The position numbers and the translations under genes were made by a program. The notes beneath the pieces were generated by a model that was given only the letters and a program-made list of their open reading frames with translations, ran no database searches and was not told where the DNA came from. Positions 57,801 to 64,000 of a stretch of 64,000 nt of DNA are shown one piece after another (within the stretch, counting starts at the first letter, position 1; every line of letters begins with the position of its first letter). Origin of the DNA: Aestuariibacter sp. GS-14 (GTDB taxonomy: Bacteria > Pseudomonadota > Gammaproteobacteria > Enterobacterales > Alteromonadaceae); the NCBI RefSeq assembly GCF_006494365.1, contig NZ_VHIP01000002.1, positions 124,001 to 188,000 of the forward strand, given 5' to 3'.

Positions 57801-58050
57801 GGGCTTTTACTAAAAAATGCGAGTCCCAACGCCATAATCCATTTGCAGCAGAGAGCCACATTAATCCTTGCTGGTCTTCAACGATGGAATCGAGCGGTCC
57901 TTCAATGCCCGATGTTGCGCTAAGTGGGGCCTGAAAAATGGGTTGCGACAAACTTTGCCAACGGTTTTCCTGGGCATGCGAAGACACACTGCAAAGTAAT
58001 AGCAATGCTATCGAAATCAATCGCGGCAAGGAATGGCTACTCGTAAACAA
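54892..58050 (-). CDS. Propeller-sensor diguanylate cyclase
   Basis: 1052 residues. Signal peptide (cleavage near SHAQEN), then about 13 short beta-propeller repeats of the two-component-regulator type (residues 40-660; many contain IWVGTS or LWVGTD), a Y_Y_Y domain (about 690-770), one membrane helix (about 783-800), a coiled coil and a C-terminal GGDEF domain (about 850-1010). The active site is RWGGEEFLAVV, and the inhibitory I-site RxxD is present five residues before it (RDTD). It should make cyclic di-GMP in answer to a periplasmic ligand. The first frame residues match the usual hybrid sensor N-terminus. Confidence 0.93.
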   Translation of the reverse strand: MFTSSHSLPRLISIALLLLCSVSSHAQENRWQSLSQPIFQAPLSATSGIEGPLDSIVEDQQGLMWLSAANGLWRWDSHFLVKARFDTLTQTALTPQIQATHKDNRQRIWIGTNQGLYQLDSSRNTLLAVATEQFKDVSVQTITSSSNSNANANAAQDVLIVAGDRSLFRFNTTSAILTPIALPESMRIYAIHLDSSNTLWVGTDKGLYFARNEQNTFTTLQRSEAFPSHVRISAITSVNAGSLVIGTAQNGLFVQHASGPFTPIALQGQAQAAWIYNMVEERDNVLLLGTFGHGLVEIDIAAQTQRHFQYNRLQPAGLSDSNIWCLYRDSRGLVWIGAGDTLNIYDARNTAVNYILGGLGMEIGLPDSKVHAVVALQDSLVVANGEHGLINLHPKKGVTQTWWQSIGDPVETLYADASETLYASANFATVSLFSPERLVTPIALPDRPATTFTGAFANTQKTLWLGGTDGLWMYPDSRPQDAKQILSETIPDRRVSALLATQDSLWIGTWHGFYHLPLSPGGEQSGSIQTVAHAALQQQFVSDIYADSLGQIWVATSNGGMFVGSKDKADWQQITDEQNLPGNAVAAIAGESQGKIWVGTSRGIAAISMQDKQAEKVITGNQAINTPYSRGAAAMTAQGEAVFGGKNGLTVVTPTGRAVVQEEISLVFTHVSVRTQQDELKSLPLTNDSIQFEALPKRVSFEFVALDYLSPELIQYRYQLAGQDDRWTQLDADHRSVTLTSPEPGDYELNIEYTYDGKHWQSNSLSQRFTVLPAWYQTPAARTASILLLLGAIYVLHQLGLRHYRYRQRVLEQRVMDRTTELVAANQKLSEQAAALEKASLTDALTGLNNRRFLTQNIKRDLRRVQRYYTDCENNRIRPTFESDLLFLVIDLDHFKRINDTHGHQAGDAVLVETRYRLSRIFRDTDYLVRWGGEEFLAVVHNSSRTEAHLLAERVVSEINGTEFKVNDHVKLSVSCSVGFAPYPLQQQHYNFFDWHTTVAIADAALYVSKSRSRDTWTGVTAIKEHASEETLTLIQQQPARVFDHAETIIRP

Positions 58051-58216
58051 ACTATTGCACCCAACATACTACAAAGGCGGCGTTAGCTGGCTCGATTGGC
58101 ACAGACAACAAGAGTGGGCAAGTATACGCCTTTCGTATAAGTTGTGCCAATCGCAAATAAGAAAAGTTATTGTTTAGGTTTGTGAGTTTTCAGGTAAGTT
58201 AAACAGCCGGAGAGCT

Positions 58217-58840
58217 TCAATAGTCTCCTGGCTCTATCACTTCAACCTTTGCTACGCGACTATGTTTGTCGAAGGCAACGAACACGTTGTAAGTGACATT
58301 GGGATAGGTCATGTCAACATAACGTGTAACCGGATACCGATAGGCCATGACGTAGCTATAGCCACTCTGTGGTGCAGGGGAGGGATGTTCACCAGACGGT
58401 TGTCCCATTATTTCGATGACACGGGATTGGGTATCTCCCAGCTTAATTTTCTGTGCATCCCCGACAATAAAATAGGTACTGTCGTTGGGAAATGAACTTA
58501 AATATTCCATGCCGGTGAGCTTACCATTTTCATCAAAATAGAAGCTTTGCAGTCGACTGGCCACGTGATCCGGCGATAGGGCTTTGGCTTTCCGATCGTA
58601 AAACATATAAGTAATACTGGGTCGGCTTGTAGACTCACCTGTTGTTATATTGGGCTTGCCCATTAGCTCAAGTATCTCTTGTTTGGTCGTGACACCATAC
58701 TGCACCTGAGGTTCGGTGAGTCTGTTGAAGTCTCTGCCATGAGATAGTGTGGGTACAGGAAACGAAACCGCGCAACTAACCAATGCAATGGCTGCAATCA
58801 ATAGTAGGGTTAACTGACAAACACGCTTTTTAATAAACAC
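58217..58840 (-). CDS. Lipoprotein with two BamE-like repeats
   Basis: 207 residues with lipobox ALVSC (Cys23). Two similar stretches follow: VTTKQEILELMGKPNITTGE near 51 and IKLGDTQSRVIEIMGQPSGE near 132; each is the start of a SmpA/OmlA (BamE)-type fold, which then continues with aromatic strands (ITYMFYDR and YSYVMAYR). So it looks like an internal duplication of a single BamE-like domain. Envelope location is certain enough; function is unknown. No bam genes are near. Confidence 0.75.
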   Translation of the reverse strand: MFIKKRVCQLTLLLIAAIALVSCAVSFPVPTLSHGRDFNRLTEPQVQYGVTTKQEILELMGKPNITTGESTSRPSITYMFYDRKAKALSPDHVASRLQSFYFDENGKLTGMEYLSSFPNDSTYFIVGDAQKIKLGDTQSRVIEIMGQPSGEHPSPAPQSGYSYVMAYRYPVTRYVDMTYPNVTYNVFVAFDKHSRVAKVEVIEPGDY

Positions 58841-59157
58841 TGCTTTAACCTCGCTTCCAAATCACCAGTTATTACTAACTGTTTAGCTATTTTATTATAG
58901 CCTATCACGACATTAGTCTTTTGTTGTCACTTCAACATACTTCTTCTGTTTGCTTTATGTAAATTCAAAATAATTTAATTTTTATTTATATAAAATTCAT
59001 AGTGTTGTTTTTTATTTCAATATATTACCGATAAATCTGACGATTTCCTGCATCCACTTGAGCTCCCTCGATCGTTATTTCCAGTGATAGCTGATTTATG
59101 TCGTTTTATATCTTGGCGTCGACTATTGCTAATTGTGATTGACGGAGAATAACTCTA
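58841..59157. other. AT-rich gene-free region between divergent lipoprotein genes
   Basis: 317 bases holding the promoters of the two divergent genes. The centre (about 58960-59030) is very AT-rich with many T and A runs. GGAGAA at 59144-59149 is the ribosome binding site of the gene at 59158. No other structure seen. Confidence 0.6.
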
Positions 59158-61245
59158 ATGACTCATTCAAAAAAAGTTTCTATGTTTGGAAAAACGGTTT
59201 TAGCGGCCTCACTTGCCTTTGCGTTAGCCGGCTGTGTTGATGATGGCGATACAGGTCCTCAGGGTCCGGCTGGTATGGATGGTGCCGACGGCAGTAACGG
59301 TACTAACGGCACTGATGGCGTAAATGGCGCGCCATCTTTTCCACAAGGCTTGTTCCTGGTGGCTAACAATGGCGCTGACAATGCAGGAACCGTGGATACG
59401 GTAGATCAAAGCCGAGCTTACCTAAGCACATTTACCACGGGTAACAACGAAGGGATCGCATTAGATGGCTTAGGCAACTTGTATCAGGCTGGTGATGCGA
59501 CCAACGGCAGTTTACGCGCAGTGTGCCGAGCAACATCGCGCAGTGGCGGTATGTTCATGGCATCGAAGGACCGAGAAATTACCGGTGAATCAACCGGATT
59601 GGTCAACCCGAAAGGAATACACTTTGACCAAAGCAGTGGTTTGGTATTCGTTGCCGATTTTAATGGTCAGCAAATCAGCGTATTTGGCTCTAATGCCGCG
59701 GGTAATGCCATGCCTGTTGCAGAGATTATGATGTCTGCCAAACCCTGGGATGTCACTTATGATGCGGTAAATGATCGCATGTACGCTGCACTCACCGACG
59801 GCACCGTTGCCGTTTATGACCAGGTGATGGCGATGGACTTTGCACCAACGGTAATGCGCTCAATCGTGCCCTCTGACGCCGATGGTAATCAGATATCAGT
59901 GAATCTGCATGGCATTGTATTTGATGCTAAACACGACCGCTTGATTGTGTCAGATGTGGGGGACGCCAGTGTTGCGGATGACGGCCAGATTTTCGTCTTG
60001 TCGGGTGCCAGTATGGCCAATGGTATGGTTGAGCCAATGCGACAGATTGGTGGGCCCATGTCAATGCTGGGCAATCCGGTAGACATTATTTTAACAGGCA
60101 CAACGTTGCGCGTTGCAGAGAAGTCAAACAATGCGGTACTGGTGTTTAGTAATATCTATTCGGGAATGAGTGGTGACATGGCACCGGATTTGGCGTCTGC
60201 TTCAGTAAAGCCAGAGTCGTTGGCAGAAGTTACGGCTATGCCAACGATGTACGATATTTCAGATAACGCACTAAATACCGCGTCTCTGCTTGGTGTAGCG
60301 GTTTCGTCTAATCCGGCATCAGGGGCGACCACCGGAGAAGTGGCTCAGTTTAGTGCAGTGCTTAACGCCCAAACCAAAGCGTTTAATTTTGGTATGAGCA
60401 TAGAAAGCGTGACTTATGATCTCCAAGGCGATGCTTATGCCACATTTGACGATCCGGTCACATCGATGGGTGGGGTATTAATTGGTAGTCGTATAGCCAG
60501 ACATCGAGATGGTGAAATGTACTCTGCAATGCAGGATCGTATGATCATGGGGGTAAATACTGGTTTGGTAACGCCCAAAGGACTGGATGTAAATTCTGAG
60601 CATGGGCTCATTTTTGTGGCTGAACTGGATGCAACAGCACCAGGCATATTTATATTTTCCGGCTGTGCAGAAGGTGATGTTATGCCTTTACTTAAACTTA
60701 TTCCTGCCAATGGCGCACGTCCATGGGATGTGGACTATGACGCTGCAACAGACAGAGCTTTTGCAGCGCTGACCAACGGTACCATTGCGGTATTTGATCA
60801 GGTAACAGCAAAATTGATGTCAGGCACAACGGAAATTACCGGTGAAGATCGGTTGATCACGCCAGCTATGTCGGGCGTTGCTGTTGCGGCTCCAACCAAC
60901 ATTCACGGTATCGACTACGACGTACAGAGTGATAGTTTGGTTGTGTCTGATGTGGGCAGTGCGGCCGATGCTACCGACGGCAAACTCTATGTACTACCCG
61001 GTGCCGGAATGGCCGATGGTCTTACTGATATATCGGTGTCTATTGCCGGTCCAGCAACTATGCTGGGCAATCCGGTGGATATCATGCTCAGCAACGGGCA
61101 TGTTTACGTGGCTGAAAAATCTAACGACATGATTATGCGTTGGGATAACATTTTAAATCGCGAGAGTGGCGATATCCCGGCTGATTACGGTTTCAGCTAC
61201 ACCAAACCAGAGTCTGTCGCGGTTATTCCTGCGTACCTTTGGTAA
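59158..61245 (+). CDS. Lipoprotein with collagen-like tether and duplicated beta-propeller
   Basis: 695 residues. Signal peptide with lipobox ALAGC (Cys23), then a Gly-X-Y run (GDTGPQGPAGMDGADGSNG and on to about residue 59). The rest is two similar halves of about 270 residues. Matching pairs include PKGIHFDQSSGLVFVADF / PKGLDVNSEHGLIFVAEL, KPWDVTYDAVNDRMYAALTD / RPWDVDYDAATDRAFAALTN and MLGNPVDIILTG / MLGNPVDIMLSN. The repeats look like NHL-type propeller blades. Surface anchoring is likely; function unknown. Followed by a strong terminator. Confidence 0.85.
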   Translation: MTHSKKVSMFGKTVLAASLAFALAGCVDDGDTGPQGPAGMDGADGSNGTNGTDGVNGAPSFPQGLFLVANNGADNAGTVDTVDQSRAYLSTFTTGNNEGIALDGLGNLYQAGDATNGSLRAVCRATSRSGGMFMASKDREITGESTGLVNPKGIHFDQSSGLVFVADFNGQQISVFGSNAAGNAMPVAEIMMSAKPWDVTYDAVNDRMYAALTDGTVAVYDQVMAMDFAPTVMRSIVPSDADGNQISVNLHGIVFDAKHDRLIVSDVGDASVADDGQIFVLSGASMANGMVEPMRQIGGPMSMLGNPVDIILTGTTLRVAEKSNNAVLVFSNIYSGMSGDMAPDLASASVKPESLAEVTAMPTMYDISDNALNTASLLGVAVSSNPASGATTGEVAQFSAVLNAQTKAFNFGMSIESVTYDLQGDAYATFDDPVTSMGGVLIGSRIARHRDGEMYSAMQDRMIMGVNTGLVTPKGLDVNSEHGLIFVAELDATAPGIFIFSGCAEGDVMPLLKLIPANGARPWDVDYDAATDRAFAALTNGTIAVFDQVTAKLMSGTTEITGEDRLITPAMSGVAVAAPTNIHGIDYDVQSDSLVVSDVGSAADATDGKLYVLPGAGMADGLTDISVSIAGPATMLGNPVDIMLSNGHVYVAEKSNDMIMRWDNILNRESGDIPADYGFSYTKPESVAVIPAYLW

Positions 61246-61260
61246 ATCACGATAGCAAGT

Positions 61261-61288
61261 AAAAGCCCCGGTTCACGGGGCTTTTTTT
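61261..61288 (+). terminator. Intrinsic terminator after the propeller lipoprotein
   Basis: AAAAGCCCCG, GTTCA loop, CGGGGCTTTTTTT: a 10-base stem and T-run, 15 bases past the stop. The A-run at the left also serves the convergent HDOD gene. Confidence 0.93.
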
Positions 61289-61318
61289 GTCCACGGAATA
61301 ACTTCTGTTCAATCGTCG

Positions 61319-62161
61319 CTAGAAAATGTTAAACGCATTGGGGTTAAATAGCTGAATAACGCTTAACACCTGAATATTGGTTTCATCTACCGCTTTCGTT
61401 ACGTCGTCGTCGCTCAGTCCTAATTCAGAAATCAAGGTTCCTGTTACGTGAGACTGCTCACCATAGATATCGGCATTCACATTATCCAGCGCCAGTTCAT
61501 AGCTAAGTTTGATGATTTGATTCGCTACATCCATACCTGACACATTGCTAAAAATGGTAGAGATGGGTCCGTATATCGATTCAGGTAATCCCCAGTGTTC
61601 AATTAATGAAGCCGAAAAATCAGCATAGGTGAATCCCATGGTACGTTGTTGAATAACCGAAGGTGTAATATCGGGCGAGAGTGTAGCGCATTGTCGGGCG
61701 ATGTCTGGTTGTAGTTTCACCATTGCCAGTTCACCAACATTATGAAGTAATCCGGTAACAAACAGGGTTTCAGAACCCCGTATGCGTTTTTGGTCGGCAA
61801 AGTACTTACTGAGTAGTGCACAACTCACGCTTTGTTCCCAAAACCGGTCCATATCAATTACCGATGCGTCAATTTCCTTAAACGTATGGGACACACCATA
61901 AGACAACACCAAATCGTAGGTCGCTTTAGTGCCAATCACCTGAATGGCTTTGGTGACGGTATCTATACTGTGTGGGAATCGATAGAACGCACTGTTGGCT
62001 ATTTTTAATAACTGTGTAGTGAGAGAGGGGTCAAAGGCAATGATTTCTGCTACGTCATCCAAATTGCTGGCAGGGTCTTCGATGCATTCTTTTAGCTGGG
62101 TAACCGAGTCAGGGAGCACAAATACCGATTCTGCCTGTTGTACTAATTCTGCTAAATTCAT
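61319..62161 (-). CDS. HDOD-domain signalling protein
   Basis: 280 residues from the ATG at 62161 (MNLAELVQQAESVFVLPDSV); an upstream ATG at 62239 adds 26 unlikely residues. The HDOD core spans about 15-210 and includes FDPSLTTQLLKIANSAFYRF, IGTKATYDLVLSYGV and FVTGLLHNVGELAM. It lacks the full metal-binding HD pair (LLHNVGE where hydrolases have HDIG), so it is a regulatory rather than hydrolytic domain. Usually linked to cyclic di-GMP or chemotaxis control. No partner domain is attached. Confidence 0.9.
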   Translation of the reverse strand: MNLAELVQQAESVFVLPDSVTQLKECIEDPASNLDDVAEIIAFDPSLTTQLLKIANSAFYRFPHSIDTVTKAIQVIGTKATYDLVLSYGVSHTFKEIDASVIDMDRFWEQSVSCALLSKYFADQKRIRGSETLFVTGLLHNVGELAMVKLQPDIARQCATLSPDITPSVIQQRTMGFTYADFSASLIEHWGLPESIYGPISTIFSNVSGMDVANQIIKLSYELALDNVNADIYGEQSHVTGTLISELGLSDDDVTKAVDETNIQVLSVIQLFNPNAFNIF

Positions 62162-62487
62162 AGTCCACTTCAATTTGTTTATTTGGCCTTCAGCTACGGT
62201 TATGCAACCTGAGTATGAACAGGCGGCATCGCAACACAACGTTGAATGAAAGAGAGGGTGAGCATGAACGGTGTGATGAATGAAGTTACTGCTACTACAC
62301 GTTCAACGACCACTGCACTTTAATTAACTATAGTTCACAACGACACTTTCTATAGCTCTTTTTGGCGATTTTTATTCGTCTGCCATTCAGATTATCCCGT
62401 TTTACAACATAAAGCATGTTGAAACTATCGATTATTTTATGAGCACAGCTTCACTACACTCTCTTTGATAAAAATAAGGAGTTAGCC
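62162..62487. other. Gene-free divergent promoter region
   Basis: 326 bases between the HDOD gene (leftward) and the partial gene at 62488 (rightward). AAGGAG at 62476-62481 is the ribosome binding site of the latter. No repeat, hairpin or small gene that I can support. Confidence 0.5.
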
Positions 62488-64000
62488 ATGTTCACAAAAC
62501 ACATCAGGGTTATATCTGTGCTGTGGGTTGTCGTTGGTACATTTGCCAGCAGTGTACACGCAGCATTAACAGAAGAAGACATAATTGCCTTATCTCTTGG
62601 CGCCTATGGTCGCTTCCCTCTGCTTGATTCAACCATGTCAATTCATGACAATCACGCATTGTATGATCAGGCCAGAAGTACCCTGGCTGTAGGTATTGAG
62701 TTTAAAAATGTCCATGATGATTTGCTGGCAGAGAATCTGATTGTCTATGTTAATGGTTACGACGTTACCTATTTGGATCCCGGCACGGCTTATACGGTGT
62801 TTATTCCCTCAGGAAATCCAGCGAATCCCTATGGTGAAGCTGGTGCATTTTTGGAATACCCGCTTAATCTTACCAAGCAATATCCGCTGGCAAATATCAC
62901 AGCAGAATTGATCCACATGGATACCGGTATTGTCATCGCGCGTGAAAAGGTGGTAGTGCTCGAAACCACGCAGGACAATCTAACGGGATTTACTGGCGTG
63001 CCTTCTGTTAACGAAGGGCTCAATTATCAGCTCACCGGCTATGGTATTGGTGGTGACGGTGACGGCAGTCCCACAGGGCTTGAACACAATGTGTCTGAAA
63101 CCTTCCCCGTGCCCAGTCATGCCTATTTTACCAATGAGCTGGACGAGGCGGTTCAGGCCATTCCAACGACTACTCGTACAGAGTTAGATGCGTGTATAGA
63201 GCTGGATAAACTCGACGACAATCGGTTTTCAAATATTCTGGAGTTTCCTGCGTATGCAGAAGCCTTTGCCATTGCGACAGCAACGTACGCAGCATTTGAA
63301 GGGTGCAGGTCAAGTGGCCTCGGCGCTGCGGTGTGTAGCCGCTCGTGTGTGAAAAAGCCGCCGCTTGCCAAACATTTTAAATTGTGTGTGAACACGATGG
63401 AGGGTGAACCTGTAAGCGGCGCGATTGGCAATACGCATGATATTGAATTATCGGCGCTTACCAATTCTTCTGTAAACGAAGGACTCATTCGCGCCGATGT
63501 TGAATTGCACGATTTTCGCGGCGATGTTGATATTCATTTAAAGGACATGAGTATTGAGTGGCGCAATGATAATCGTTGCATTGGACGGCCCCGAGCAGAT
63601 ATCCCGCAGTCTCAGGTTGACGACCGGGACTGGTTGAGCGAATTTGCCGTCTGCCATACAACGATCACTGCCAATACAGTGGATTCCACTGCGCGCCGCG
63701 GTGTATCACCGGTTTATGGTATCTTCTCTCCCACAGATGACACCTCGCAAATTGAAGTGGACGATGTAACGCTGGGCGTACTAAAGTTGGTTCAGCCTAC
63801 TGAAAACGCCAGTGTTGGCGCATGTGCTGAAACGTTCCTGAATCAGACCGCCAAAGATATCGTACGTCACTTTTCGCCCAAAATGGAAAAGGCCGTCAAC
63901 GACACCTTTAACGCGAATTCACCCGATACCATGCTGGCAGAAACCATTGAACGAGCTTTGCAACCTCTGGAACTGGTGGATATAAAAAGCACGGGCATAG
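62488..64000 (+). CDS. Exported protein of unknown function (5' part)
   Basis: At least 504 residues; the frame is open to the window edge. ATG at 62488 with AAGGAG 6 bases upstream. Signal peptide ends near SSVHAAL. The mature part has eight or more Cys, some clustered (GCRSSGLGAAVCSRSCV), and two copies of a SVNEGL motif (near residues 175 and 331). A helical stretch starts near residue 460 (DIVRHFSPKMEKAVNDTF). I do not recognise a family. It looks like a large secreted or surface protein with disulfides. Confidence 0.85.
   Translation, partial: MFTKHIRVISVLWVVVGTFASSVHAALTEEDIIALSLGAYGRFPLLDSTMSIHDNHALYDQARSTLAVGIEFKNVHDDLLAENLIVYVNGYDVTYLDPGTAYTVFIPSGNPANPYGEAGAFLEYPLNLTKQYPLANITAELIHMDTGIVIAREKVVVLETTQDNLTGFTGVPSVNEGLNYQLTGYGIGGDGDGSPTGLEHNVSETFPVPSHAYFTNELDEAVQAIPTTTRTELDACIELDKLDDNRFSNILEFPAYAEAFAIATATYAAFEGCRSSGLGAAVCSRSCVKKPPLAKHFKLCVNTMEGEPVSGAIGNTHDIELSALTNSSVNEGLIRADVELHDFRGDVDIHLKDMSIEWRNDNRCIGRPRADIPQSQVDDRDWLSEFAVCHTTITANTVDSTARRGVSPVYGIFSPTDDTSQIEVDDVTLGVLKLVQPTENASVGACAETFLNQTAKDIVRHFSPKMEKAVNDTFNANSPDTMLAETIERALQPLELVDIKSTGI

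Overview
The window reads as the chromosome of a marine-type gammaproteobacterium of the order Alteromonadales. Grounds: the accD-folC-dedD-cvpA-purF string, miaE, the lpxH/ppiB/cysS cluster, divergent metG/apbC, gloB beside a YafS-type methyltransferase, and several large TonB-dependent receptors. I cannot fix the genus from sequence alone. The left edge cuts accD, and the right edge cuts a secreted protein of unknown function.

Layout. 1-4.8 kb: fatty-acid, folate and purine genes, all forward. 4.9-10.6 kb: membrane, tRNA-modification, chemotaxis-like and periplasmic-binding genes. 10.7-14.2 kb: a tandem pair of alkaline phosphatases, one soluble periplasmic and one lipoprotein on a collagen-like tether. 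14.4-17.3 kb: lpxH, ppiB and cysS. 17.4-28.0 kb: a self-contained C4-dicarboxylate module. It holds a DctB-like kinase, a DctD-like activator, a well-formed sigma-54 promoter, a TonB-dependent receptor, an exported esterase, a DASS-family carboxylate symporter and malic enzyme. The gene order suggests that a larger ester or polymer of malate or a related acid is captured, cleaved, imported and oxidised. 28.0-38.0 kb: housekeeping genes with a nested tandem-repeat block (24-bp and 153-bp units) between two convergent genes. 38.1-47.9 kb: a glycan locus with a GH97 alpha-glucosidase, a signalling TonB receptor, FecR, an ECF sigma factor and a second receptor. 49.1-64 kb: RNA methyltransferases, ferredoxin, a GTPase, a large propeller-GGDEF sensor, lipoproteins and an HDOD protein.

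The most interesting hidden item lies just beyond a tRNA-Pro(GGG) gene, at 48.28-48.79 kb, where there is no long open frame. Three very short reverse-strand genes follow each other, each with a good ribosome binding site. They are a 42-residue peptide with a double-glycine leader, a 47-residue peptide whose leader resembles those of Gram-negative class II microcins and cerein-type bacteriocins, and a 58-residue protein with two predicted membrane helices that fits an immunity protein. A stem-loop separates the peptides from the candidate immunity gene. No C39 peptidase/ABC exporter is in the window, so export would depend on genes elsewhere.

Coordinates of small sites were counted by hand. 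Functions are from motif recognition without database searches.
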